Below, in pieces: positions 47,610 through 55,860 of a DNA stretch of 64,000 nucleotides; positions within the stretch are counted from its first letter, which is position 1, and each line of letters begins with the position of its first letter. The stretch spans positions 1-64,000 of the forward strand of contig NZ_BJLR01000001.1 in the NCBI RefSeq assembly GCF_006538745.1, written 5' to 3'. Below the pieces are notes generated by a model. It had not been told where the DNA came from. It was given only the letters and a program-made list of their open reading frames with translations, and searched no databases. A program made the translations under genes and the position numbers. The stretch comes from Cellulomonas cellasea (GTDB taxonomy: Bacteria; Actinomycetota; Actinomycetes; Actinomycetales; Cellulomonadaceae).

Positions 47610-47703
47610 GGCCGAGCGGCGACCGGCGCCTGTCCCGCGGTCGCGGCTGAACCGGGGGTCGCGCATCGCGGCCGGTGGTCCTGGCCGAGCGGTGATCGGC
47701 GCC
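47610..47703. repeat. Imperfect 21-bp direct repeat in a 288-base gap
   Basis: GGCCGAGCGGCGACCGGCGC(C) at 47610-47630 and GGCCGAGCGGTGATCGGCGC(C) at 47683-47703 share 19 of 21 bases. The gap before the methyltransferase gene holds no credible ORF or tRNA; I see nothing else in it besides a small GC hairpin near 47730. Confidence 0.5.
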
Positions 47704-47854
47704 GACGGCGTGTCGCGACGCCCCGCCGTGCCCCGGCGGGCTCGGGCGCCGCTCGCGCGCGCCGGACCGGCGCCGACGGCACACTGGTCGCGTCCGGGCC
47801 GCGGACGGGCGCCGGGCCCGTCGCACCCGGCGCGACGCGCGAGGAGCACGCCAC

Positions 47855-48610
47855 GTGGACGGAGCCGACGAGGACCCCTGGTCGGCGGTCGCCGAGGGCT
47901 GGGCGGAGCTGTGGGGCGGGTTCGCCGACCCGGTGCGGCGCACGATCCTCACGGCGGCCGGCGTCGGTCCGGGGACGCGCGTGCTCGACGTCGGGTGCGG
48001 CAGCGGTGAGCTGCTCGCGCACGTCGACGCCTCGGGAGCGCACCCGGCCGGCGTCGACCCCGCGCCCGGCATGGTCGCCCTCGCGCGCGCCCTGGTCCCC
48101 GGCGCCGACGTGCGCGTCGCCCCGGCGGACGCCCTGCCGTGGGACGACGCCCGCTTCGACGTCGTGACCGCCGTCAACTCGCTCCAGCTCGCGGGCAGCA
48201 TCACCGACGCGCTCGCCGAGGCGGTGCGCGTCGCGGTGCCGGGCGGTCGCGTCGCGGTCGCGTCGTGGGCCGAGGGGGCGCTCAACGACCTCGACGTGGT
48301 CCAGCGCGCGGTCGCGGCGGCCGCCGACGAGGACGTCCCGCCCGACGGCCCCCTGCGCGAGGCCGGCGGGTTCGAGGCGCTGCTCGCCGGCGGCGGGCTC
48401 GAGGTCGTCGCGGCCGGGCTCGTCGAGGTGCCGTGGGAGGTGCCCGACGACGCGACCCTCGTGCGCGGCGTGCTGCTCGGCGAGGACGCGGAGGGCACCG
48501 ACGCCGGCCACCGGACCGTCGTGGAGGCCGCGCGCCCGTTCCGCACCGAGGCCGGCGGCTACCGGCTCGTCAACGCGTTCCGGTACGCGGTCGGGGTCGC
48601 ACCGGACTGA
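47855..48610 (+). CDS. Class I SAM-dependent methyltransferase
   Basis: A 251-residue Rossmann-fold methyltransferase of the UbiE/Methyltransf_11 group. Motif I is RVLDVGCGSGELLAHV, followed by the acidic loop PAGVDPAPGMVALAR, the ADALPWDDARFDVVTAVNSLQLAG segment and a post-II VAVPGGRVAVASW. The C-terminal part is Ala/Glu rich without a recognisable acceptor domain, so the substrate is unknown. GTG 47855 follows GAGGAG by eight bases. It is monocistronic, converging on the large secreted-protein gene. Confidence 0.87.
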   Translation: MDGADEDPWSAVAEGWAELWGGFADPVRRTILTAAGVGPGTRVLDVGCGSGELLAHVDASGAHPAGVDPAPGMVALARALVPGADVRVAPADALPWDDARFDVVTAVNSLQLAGSITDALAEAVRVAVPGGRVAVASWAEGALNDLDVVQRAVAAAADEDVPPDGPLREAGGFEALLAGGGLEVVAAGLVEVPWEVPDDATLVRGVLLGEDAEGTDAGHRTVVEAARPFRTEAGGYRLVNAFRYAVGVAPD

Positions 48611-48643
48611 GCGTGGCGGACCGGGGGCGCGCCGCCCGGCGCG

Positions 48644-51600
48644 TCAGCCGCGGGCGATGAGCTCGGGCGGCGAGGCGCTGCGCGGCACGACGAGCAGGTC
48701 GCCCTGCACGAGCCCGAACAGCCCGTCGGGGCTCGTCGCGTCGAGCGTCCGCTGCCCCAGCCGGTCGCGCCGCACCACGAGCACCGAGAACCGCACCGTC
48801 CGGTCGTCCGGGTCGACGAAGGCCGGTCCGGGGTCGACCGTGATCCCCAACGACCACTCGAGCTCCACCGCGGCGCCGGGCGGGAAGTTCTCGCCGTACG
48901 CGAGCACGACGGTGCCGGGCCGGCTGACCGCGGGCAGGAGCCGCAGCGTCGGGCGCTGCAGGGTGACGTCGGCGGCGTCCACGTCGTTCGCGGGCACCGG
49001 GTCGGGCGTCGCCGACGTCACGCTCGCGCGGACCTGCCCGGCCTCGGTCGCGGGCGCCTCGGGCTGCTCGAGCGACGGTGGGTCGGGCGGGGCCGGCACC
49101 GGGAAGGTCAGCGTCGCGGTCAGGGTGCGGATCGCACCGGGGGCGAGGGCTCCCAGGGCGCACACCGTCCCGGGCGGCGGGCACGCGGGGTCGGGCGCGA
49201 CGGTCGCGGACGGCGGGTACGCCAGCGTCAGCACCACGCCCGCCGCGGCCTCGGGGCCCACCGGGTTCGTCACGACGACCGTCGCGACGACCGGCTCCCC
49301 ACCGAGCCACGTCTCCGGGCGGTCGACCGACACGTCGACCGCGACGTCGGCGGCGGGGTCGTCCGGGGGCTCGTCGACCACGACGAACGGCTGGTACGCG
49401 GGCTCCGTCTCGGGCGCGCGGCTCTGGGCGACCTCGCGGAGCAGGGTGCCGTCGGGCGCGAGCGCGTAGATCCCGCGCTGGTCGGGCTGCCCGGCGGGCT
49501 GCCCCGCGACGGCGAGCTCGGCGCCGTCGGGCGACCACGCCGGGTCCTCGGTGACCGAGAGCGACGCGCGCGACGCGGTCGGGGTCCCGTCGGGCCGGAG
49601 GCCGGTGAGCTGCGTGACGGCGGTGACGACCTCGGGCACGTCGGGTCCGCCCGTGCCCGCGAGCGCCACGAGGTGGACCGCGCCGTCGCGCTCGACCGCG
49701 AGGCGCGCCCCGTCGGGCGACCAGTCGGGGTGCCGGCCGTCGAGCGGGAGCGGCGAGCAGCCCGCGACGCCTCCGCACGCCGACGGATCGGTGAGCGTGA
49801 CGTCGCCCGACCCGTCCGCGGCGTCCATCACGTGGAGCTCCGCGGTCGCCGGGGCCGCGGGGATGAAGCGAGCGGGGACGAGCGCGCCGAGCGCGACACC
49901 CCCGGCGGCCGGGGCGGCCGCGGCGCCGGCACCCGCCGCCCGTCGCGGACCGGTCCCGGCGGCCACCGCACGCAGCGCGGCGTCGGCGAGCCCGACGAGC
50001 GACGCGGCGGTGCGCCCCGCGGGGGTCGTGGTCAGGCGCTCGAAGGCGGACCCCGCCCCGGTGCCGGCGGCGAGCCGCGGGCCGGGGTCCGGCACGTAGT
50101 CGAGCTCCGCGGACGCGCTGTCCGGGATGCCGCTGCCGCCGGGTACCGCCCGGACCGAGACGGTGCCCTGCGTGTCCGGACCGCCCGCGCGCGTGACCGT
50201 CACCGGCAGCTCGAGCGGCGTCGACACGACCGGCAGGGGGCAGCGCGCGGTCCTCGGCGGGGTCGCGACGGTGCACGGGCTCCCCTCGGACACCGAGAGG
50301 CTCAGCTCGGCGGGCACGTCGAGCTGCAGGTCGACGCTCGTGGGACCGCCGCGGACCGCCACGGTCACGGTCGCCGTCACCGAGCCGCCCGGGCGCACGG
50401 TCGTGGGGCTCAGCGCGAGCTCGACGTCCGCGACCGGGAGCACCGTCACGACCGTCGACGCCGAGTCGTTCGCCGGGCGGGCGTCGCGCGCCTCGCCGGC
50501 CGCCGACGCCGTCACGGTGTACGGCCCGTTCGTCACGCCGGTCAGGTCGAATGCGAGGAGCTCGGCGCCCGAGAGCCCCGGCAGGCGGCACACCGCGCCG
50601 TCGTCCACGGCTCCGCAGCCGCGCGGGAGCGTCGCCGCGGGCGCGAGCGTGAGCCCGCCGAAGCCGACCTGCACGTCCACGGCGGTCGCCGGCCCGGACG
50701 CCGAGACGGTCACGCCGATCCGCGTCGTGCTCCCGGAGGTCACGGTCGCGGGCGTCGCGGCCACGGCGACGGCGACGTCGGTGGGCGGCGTGAGCCTGCT
50801 GTACGCGAGGCGGGTGCTGTCGGGCGACCACGCCGGGTCGACGTGCTCGAGGAGCGGCTCGCCGGGAGGCTCCCCGACCTGCACGGTGTCCCCGGTCGCG
50901 AGCGTCACGACCCAGATCCGCGCCGGCCCGTAGCCCGCGCCGGGCAGGGCCCGGTACCGCACGAACGCCACGCGCGTCCCGTCGGGCGACCAGGCCGGGT
51001 CGACGTCGACGTCCCCGGGCTCGCGCGCGTAGTCGAGCGGCGCGGCGCCCGACCCGTCGGCCGCCGCCCGCACCAGGCGGTACCCCGGCGCGGGCAGGCT
51101 CGGCGCCGGTGGGTCGAGGTCGCCGACCGCGCGCACGAGCTCCGCCCCGTCCGGGGAGTACGCCGGGCCGACGTCGTCGAGCCGGACGGGCGCGCCGGCG
51201 ACGGTCTCGGTCGACGCTCCCACGACCCGCCGGTCCCGGCCGTCCGCGGCGACGACGTCGGCCACGTCGGCGTCGTGGCTGCGCCGGGTCACCAGGACGC
51301 GCGCCTCGGCCTGCCCGACGTCCGGGAACACGAACGCCCCGAGGAAGGCACCGTGCGACTCCGCGACGCCCGCCACCGCGGCGACCGGGCTGAGCGAGCC
51401 CGCGTCGGCGCGCACGGGCGTCGTCGTCGCGTCCCGGACGAGCCGCGTCACGTGGACGTCGCCGAACCGGTCGTCGCGCGTCGTCGTCAGCAACAGCTCG
51501 GCGCCGCCCGGGGCGAACGCCGCCTCCGCGCTCGGCGGCTGGGTGACCGCCCCGCCCTCGGGGCCCACCCACAGCGGGACCACCTCGGGCTCGGCGCCGC

Positions 51601-52549
51601 CGGCGAGACCGTCGGGCAGCGCGAGCGACGCGAGCGAGCCGTCGGAGCGGTACCGGGTCGTGGTGAACACCACGTGGATCGGCCCGACGTCGTCGCTGTA
51701 GGGCAGCACGGCGGGCTGCGTGTCCGCGTCCGGTCCGCGCGTGAGGCGGCGCAGCCCCGCCTCACCGCCGGCGCGGAGGTCCACCTCGACGCCGAAGAGG
51801 TCGCCGAGCGTCGGCACGCCGGCCTGCGCGGGCGGCGCCCCGGGGTCGGGGCGGTCGCTGCTGAAGACCAGCACGGACCCGAGGAGCGCCCACGCGGGCC
51901 ACGTGTCGGCCGCGGCGTCCGTCGTGATGCGGACCGCGGGCAGCGGCTCCTCGTCGGTGCACCCCGACCAGGACCCCGCGAGCGGCGTGACCCAGATGTC
52001 CCAGCCCCCGGCCGCGTCGGACGCGTACGCGACCGCGTCGCCGCGCGGGGACACGACGGGGTGGGTCTCGACGGCGTCGTTCGCGCACGTGACGCGCACC
52101 GGTGGGCTGTCGGAGTCCGGCGGGTCGACCCACACCTCGCCGTCCGCGTCGCCGCCCGTCGTGCTCACCCAGGCCGGGAAGCCGGCCTCGACCCCCGTGG
52201 GCCCCGAGGCCTCCCCGGTGTGCGCGGCGGCGGCGTCGGCGAGCGGCACGTCGCCCGAGCTGGGCTGCGCCTCGTACCGGTAGGGACCGCCCTTGCCCAG
52301 GTCGACGCGGCGCACGAGCGCGGACGCGAGCTCGTCCCGGTCCTGCGTGAACGCCAGGCGCGGGTCCACCGGGTCCGTGACCGCGGCGGGCAGCCCGGCA
52401 CGCCCGAGCCCGTGCTGCGACGCCGGCGCGGCGGGCAGCGCCCCGGCGCCGCCGACGACGCATGCGAGGGCCAGGACCAGCACCGGTGAGCTGCGCCGCA
52501 CGTCGAACCGCCGTCCTGTCGCCCGGGACGCCGCGCGCCGCACGGGCAC
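48644..52549 (-). CDS. Large secreted beta-propeller (PD40) and CARDB/DUF11-like protein
   Basis: A 1301-residue exported protein. A basic n-region and hydrophobic core (VLVLALACVVGGAGALPAA) form a signal peptide with likely cleavage after ALPAAPA. Two blocks of TolB/PD40 propeller blades carry repeated DPAWSPDGTRVAFVRY-type motifs (roughly residues 80-620 and 900-1080). Between and after them lie immunoglobulin-like CARDB/DUF11 modules with ATPATVTSGSTTRIGVTVSA, SPTTVRPGGSVTATVTVAV and VDRPETWLGGEPVVATVVV. No LPXTG or membrane anchor is seen. It probably binds something at the cell surface or in the medium; no enzyme motif. GTG 52549 is a judgement, 12 bases after GGAGG; GTG 52567 is an alternative. 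Confidence 0.75.
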   Translation of the reverse strand: MPVRRAASRATGRRFDVRRSSPVLVLALACVVGGAGALPAAPASQHGLGRAGLPAAVTDPVDPRLAFTQDRDELASALVRRVDLGKGGPYRYEAQPSSGDVPLADAAAAHTGEASGPTGVEAGFPAWVSTTGGDADGEVWVDPPDSDSPPVRVTCANDAVETHPVVSPRGDAVAYASDAAGGWDIWVTPLAGSWSGCTDEEPLPAVRITTDAAADTWPAWALLGSVLVFSSDRPDPGAPPAQAGVPTLGDLFGVEVDLRAGGEAGLRRLTRGPDADTQPAVLPYSDDVGPIHVVFTTTRYRSDGSLASLALPDGLAGGAEPEVVPLWVGPEGGAVTQPPSAEAAFAPGGAELLLTTTRDDRFGDVHVTRLVRDATTTPVRADAGSLSPVAAVAGVAESHGAFLGAFVFPDVGQAEARVLVTRRSHDADVADVVAADGRDRRVVGASTETVAGAPVRLDDVGPAYSPDGAELVRAVGDLDPPAPSLPAPGYRLVRAAADGSGAAPLDYAREPGDVDVDPAWSPDGTRVAFVRYRALPGAGYGPARIWVVTLATGDTVQVGEPPGEPLLEHVDPAWSPDSTRLAYSRLTPPTDVAVAVAATPATVTSGSTTRIGVTVSASGPATAVDVQVGFGGLTLAPAATLPRGCGAVDDGAVCRLPGLSGAELLAFDLTGVTNGPYTVTASAAGEARDARPANDSASTVVTVLPVADVELALSPTTVRPGGSVTATVTVAVRGGPTSVDLQLDVPAELSLSVSEGSPCTVATPPRTARCPLPVVSTPLELPVTVTRAGGPDTQGTVSVRAVPGGSGIPDSASAELDYVPDPGPRLAAGTGAGSAFERLTTTPAGRTAASLVGLADAALRAVAAGTGPRRAAGAGAAAAPAAGGVALGALVPARFIPAAPATAELHVMDAADGSGDVTLTDPSACGGVAGCSPLPLDGRHPDWSPDGARLAVERDGAVHLVALAGTGGPDVPEVVTAVTQLTGLRPDGTPTASRASLSVTEDPAWSPDGAELAVAGQPAGQPDQRGIYALAPDGTLLREVAQSRAPETEPAYQPFVVVDEPPDDPAADVAVDVSVDRPETWLGGEPVVATVVVTNPVGPEAAAGVVLTLAYPPSATVAPDPACPPPGTVCALGALAPGAIRTLTATLTFPVPAPPDPPSLEQPEAPATEAGQVRASVTSATPDPVPANDVDAADVTLQRPTLRLLPAVSRPGTVVLAYGENFPPGAAVELEWSLGITVDPGPAFVDPDDRTVRFSVLVVRRDRLGQRTLDATSPDGLFGLVQGDLLVVPRSASPPELIARG

Positions 52550-52737
52550 GGACGCCGTCGCCTCCACTGTGCCGGGGCGCGCGCCGGCCCCCGCACGGGC
52601 GCGGGGCAGACGATGGGGTGAGGCGACCGGCCCCAAAGGGCAGAGCGCCTGACGGGACCGGCCGGGCGGCGCCGGGCGGCGGGGCGGCGGACGCCGGCCG
52701 GGGGGTCGGCGCACGCCGCCCGGCGCACACTGGGCCG

Positions 52738-53010
52738 ATGGTCGTCCGTCGCAGGGTGGTCGTCCGCGGCGAGGTCCAGGGGGTCGGCTTCCGCTGGGCC
52801 TGCGCGCGCGAGGCGCAGGCGCTGGGGGTGCGCGGCTGGGTCCGCAACCGGCCCGACGGCGCGCTCGAGGCGGTCGCCGAGGGAGAGCCGGAGGCCGTCG
52901 ACCGGCTGGTCGACTGGGCGCGGCGCGGGCCGTCCCACGCGCACGTGACCGCGGCCGAGGTGGTGGACGAGGAGCCCGAGGGGCTGCCCGACTTCCGGAT
53001 CGCGGACTGA
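52738..53010 (+). CDS. acyP: Acylphosphatase
   Basis: A 90-residue acylphosphatase, hydrolysing carboxyl-phosphate bonds. The signature GEVQGVGFRWACAREAQALGVRGWVRN carries the phosphate-binding Arg19 and catalytic Asn37, and the later GALEAVAEGEPEAVDRLVDWARRGPSHAHV matches family strands. Length is exactly typical. ATG 52738. It diverges from the secreted-protein gene and converges on the PEP-synthase-like gene 14 bases away. Confidence 0.95.
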   Translation: MVVRRRVVVRGEVQGVGFRWACAREAQALGVRGWVRNRPDGALEAVAEGEPEAVDRLVDWARRGPSHAHVTAAEVVDEEPEGLPDFRIAD

Positions 53011-53024
53011 CCCGGACCCAGCCG

Positions 53025-54482
53025 TCAGCGCACGCGCCGGACCGTGCCCGCCGAGCCGTCGACCTCGACCACCTCGCCGTCACGCAGCGCGTCGAGCGCC
53101 GTGGGCACCGCGAGGACCGCCGGGATCCCGTGCTCCCGCGCGACGACCGCCGCGTGCGAGAGCACCCCGCCCGTCTGGGTCACGACCGCCGCGACCACGC
53201 CGAACAGCCGCGTCCACGCCGGGTCGGTGAACCGGCACACGAGGACGTCCCCGGGCCGGACGGCGGCGAACCCCTCGGGCCCGGCGACGACGCGCACCGT
53301 CCCTCGACGCACGCCGCGGCTCCCGGGGACCCCGACGAGGACGTCCCCGGCGCCGGCAGCCTGCTCGTCCGGTGCGGCGGCGGCGGGACCGCCCCCCGGG
53401 GGAGCACCGCCGACGGAGCCGCCCGCCCCCGCAGCGTCACCACCGCGCCCGGGCACTCCCGGCAGCCCGGCGGTCACGGGACGCGCCTGCAGCACGTGGA
53501 CGACGCCGCCCGCGAGCGCCCACTCGACGTCCTGCGGCCCCCCGAGCAGCGCCGCGAGGTCGCGCCCCAGCCCCGCGAGCCCGCGCACGGCGGCGTCGTC
53601 GAGGCACCGCGCACCGGCGAGCCCGTCGGGCACCGCCGTCCGGACGACGCTCGCCCCCGCGCGGTCGGCGCGCGTGACCTTGGCGCCCACGACGGTGTCG
53701 ACCGCGCCCGCGGCGTCGACCACGTGCCGGTCGGGCGTGACGTGCCCGCCGACGACCGACTCCCCCAGCCCCCACGACGCCTCGACGACGACGGGGTCGC
53801 CGGGCGCGCGACCCGTGAACAGCACGCCCGCGACGTCGGCGTCGACGTGCCGCTGGACCAGCACCGCCGTCTCGGGGGCGTCGCGCGACCCCGCGGCGTC
53901 GGGGGCGCCCACGGAACCCGAAGCGTGTCGGGAGCCCGGGAAGCCGGCGGTCGCGCGGGAGCCTCCGGAGCCGAGGTCCTCGCGGGAGCCTCCGGAGGAG
54001 ACGGCGTCGCGGGCGGCTCGGGGGCCGCCGACGTCCTGGTCGTCGTCGAGCCGCCGGTACGCGACCGCCTCGGGCGACCAGAGCGACGCCCAGCACGCCC
54101 GCACGGCGTCCACGACCTCGTCGACGCCCCGGACCCCGAGGCGACTGAGGTGCTGCCCCGCCCCGGAGCGCGTCGCGCCGTCCTCCCCGGTGGCCGACGA
54201 GCGGACGGCGACCGGCCCGTCGCCCAGCCGCACGAGCGCCCGCGCGAGCTCGTCGACGAGCATCCGGGGCAGGTCGACCGCCTCGAGCGCCCGCTGCGCC
54301 GCCCGGGGACCGCCGAGCCGCACGAGCCCGGGCACGTCGAGCCGCTGCGCCGCCGCGCGGTACACGGCGAGCGGCACGACGACGCCCGCAGGCACCGGGA
54401 GACCGGCGCGCACGAGGCGCCCGAGCGTCCCTGCCTTGCCGCCCGCGACGTCGATGGTCGCGTCCTCCAGGGGTACGAGCAC
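53025..54482 (-). CDS. Mini PEP-synthase/rifampin-phosphotransferase-like protein lacking the central domain
   Basis: A 485-residue protein joining a PEP/pyruvate-binding ATP-grasp domain (residues about 1-320; VAGGKAGTLGRLVRAGLPVPAGVVV, GPVAVRSSATGEDG, EASWGLGESVVGG, VEWALAGGVVHVLQARPV) directly to a mobile phosphohistidine domain (about 400-485; DPAWTRLFGV, TQTGGVLSHAAVVAREHGIPAV with His in LSHAA). Rifampin phosphotransferases have a large substrate domain between these; here only a Gly/Ala/Pro linker remains. Another Gly/Ser/Arg-rich insertion lies at about 165-205. The acceptor of the phosphate is unknown. Start GTG 54482 with GGAGG four bases upstream is preferred over GTG 54539. Confidence 0.75.
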   Translation of the reverse strand: MLVPLEDATIDVAGGKAGTLGRLVRAGLPVPAGVVVPLAVYRAAAQRLDVPGLVRLGGPRAAQRALEAVDLPRMLVDELARALVRLGDGPVAVRSSATGEDGATRSGAGQHLSRLGVRGVDEVVDAVRACWASLWSPEAVAYRRLDDDQDVGGPRAARDAVSSGGSREDLGSGGSRATAGFPGSRHASGSVGAPDAAGSRDAPETAVLVQRHVDADVAGVLFTGRAPGDPVVVEASWGLGESVVGGHVTPDRHVVDAAGAVDTVVGAKVTRADRAGASVVRTAVPDGLAGARCLDDAAVRGLAGLGRDLAALLGGPQDVEWALAGGVVHVLQARPVTAGLPGVPGRGGDAAGAGGSVGGAPPGGGPAAAAPDEQAAGAGDVLVGVPGSRGVRRGTVRVVAGPEGFAAVRPGDVLVCRFTDPAWTRLFGVVAAVVTQTGGVLSHAAVVAREHGIPAVLAVPTALDALRDGEVVEVDGSAGTVRRVR

Positions 54483-54578
54483 AGGTCCTCCGCATCGCCG
54501 GGCCGCGACCGCGAGCGCGTCCGCCACCGGGACTCCCACGGGCGGTCACGGCGCTCGGCCGCCGCGACCGCCGCTGCG

Positions 54579-54620
54579 CATCAACTGATCGTTGACAACG
54601 TCCCGTTGATGATGCACGGT
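54579..54620 (+). promoter_or_regulatory. Promoter with nested dyads; possible leaderless start
   Basis: TTGACA at 54592-54597 lies 35 bases before GTG 54627, with a weak -10 (CACGGT, 54615-54620) at 17-base spacing, so transcription could begin at the start codon. The -35 sits within CGTTGACAACG (54590-54600, arms of 5), itself flanked by CATCAAC (54579-54585) and GTTGATG (54605-54611). Confidence 0.5.
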
Positions 54621-54626
54621 CGGCGC

Positions 54627-55094
54627 GTGGACCACAACGACCCCGCGCGGGCCGCACAGGCAGCGGAGGCCGCACGCGCCGACCAGGCGCAGGCGCGCTC
54701 CGAGAGCGCGGCCCGCACGCTGCTGCTCGACCTCGGGGCGGCCGACCTCGACGCCCGGCCCTGGGAGCCCGCCGGGATGCCGCCGTCCGCCGTCGACCTC
54801 GTGCGCTTCTTCCTGTGGCGGTCGGCACGCGGCGACGCCGGCCGCACCCGACCGCACGACCCCGGCGGCCCCGACGACGCCCACGCCGCGCGCGCCGCCC
54901 TCGCGCTGCTCCCGGCCGCTCGCGCCGAGCTCGACCAGCTCGAGACCGCGCTGCTGTTCACCGCACGCGCGGCCGGCCTGACGTGGGCGCAGATGGCCGA
55001 CGCGCTCGGCATGAACTCGCCGCAGGCCTGCCAGCAGCGCCTCGACCGCCTGCTGACCCGGCGGTCGCGCGGCGGGCAGGGGCGCACGCCGTGA
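54627..55094 (+). CDS. Small helix-turn-helix DNA-binding protein
   Basis: A 155-residue protein whose C-terminus, GLTWAQMADALGMNSPQACQQRLDRLLTRR, is a clear helix-turn-helix. The N-terminal half is an Ala/Glu/Gln-rich helix (ARAAQAAEAARADQAQARSESAARTLLLDLG), likely for dimerisation. Start GTG 54627 was chosen because it fits the -35/-10 spacing as a leaderless start; ATG 54609 and 54612 are alternatives. The dyads over its promoter suggest autoregulation. It overlaps the next gene by GTGA, forming a two-gene unit. Function unknown. Confidence 0.7.
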   Translation: MDHNDPARAAQAAEAARADQAQARSESAARTLLLDLGAADLDARPWEPAGMPPSAVDLVRFFLWRSARGDAGRTRPHDPGGPDDAHAARAALALLPAARAELDQLETALLFTARAAGLTWAQMADALGMNSPQACQQRLDRLLTRRSRGGQGRTP

Positions 55095-55723
55095 CGCGCG
55101 CGTCGTCGGACGAGCTGCTCGTCCTGCACGCCGTCCGGCTGCGCGGCTTCACCGACGTCGCGTCGGCCGCCCGGCGCTTCACGCTCGATCCCGGCGTCGC
55201 CGAGGAGCTCCTGCTCGACGAGCAGGCGCTCGGGCGCGTCGCGTGGTCGGAGTTCGCCGGGCTCGGCGGCTGGTCGCTCACCGACCGCGGGCGGGCGCAC
55301 GGCGAGCGGCTCCTCGCCGCGGAGCTCGCCGCCGTGCCGGGCGGGCGCGAGGCCGTCTCGGCGACGTTCGAGGCGTTCGGGCCGCTCAACGACCGGCTGC
55401 AGGGCGCGTGCACGGGCTGGCAGCTGCGGCCCCGGCCTGGCGACCCGCTCGCGGAGAACGACCACACCGACCCCGCATGGGACGGCCTGGTGGTCTCCGA
55501 GCTCGACGCGCTCGCCCGGGAGCTCGTCGCGGTGGTGCACGGGCTCGTCGCGGTGCTCGACCGCTTCGCCGGCTACGACCGGCGGTTCTCCGCCGCGCTC
55601 GACCGCGTCCGGGCGGGCGACGGGAGCTGGGTCAACCGCACCGGCGAGGACTCGTGCCACACCGTGTGGTTCGAGCTGCACGAGGACCTGCTCGCGACGC
55701 TCGGGCTGCCCCGCGGCGTGTGA
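55091..55723 (+). CDS. Winged-helix-like putative regulator
   Basis: A 210-residue protein. The N-terminal 80 residues (DELLVLHAVRLRGFTDVASAARRFTLDPGVAEELLLDEQALGRVAWSEFAGLGGWSLTDRGRAHGERLL) look like a winged helix ending in a TDRG turn, similar to proteins annotated as transcriptional regulators in actinobacteria. The C-terminal part is helical, with FNDRLQ-like and WFELHEDLLATLGLPRG segments. Coupled by GTGA to the small HTH protein, so the pair may act together. Its last codons are part of a 29-bp tandem duplication that continues beyond the stop. Confidence 0.65.
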   Translation: MTRASSDELLVLHAVRLRGFTDVASAARRFTLDPGVAEELLLDEQALGRVAWSEFAGLGGWSLTDRGRAHGERLLAAELAAVPGGREAVSATFEAFGPLNDRLQGACTGWQLRPRPGDPLAENDHTDPAWDGLVVSELDALARELVAVVHGLVAVLDRFAGYDRRFSAALDRVRAGDGSWVNRTGEDSCHTVWFELHEDLLATLGLPRGV

Positions 55724-55763
55724 CCCGCACGCCGCTGCCCCGCGGCGCGTAGCCCGTACGCCG
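55706..55763. repeat. 29-bp tandem duplication of the gene 3' end
   Basis: Copy 1 (55706-55734) contains the last codons and TGA of the preceding gene. Copy 2 (55735-55763) repeats it with 25 of 29 bases the same and has TAG in the place of the stop. A third, more diverged copy follows (55764-55793). The rest of the gap to 55860 is low-complexity GC. Confidence 0.7.
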
Positions 55764-55860
55764 CAGCCGCGGAGGGCGCGACCCGCACCGCCGAAGCCGC
55801 AGGGCGGGAGGGGCCGCGCCCCGAGGCCAGCCCCGCGCCCGGGCCCGCCCCCGCGCCGGC

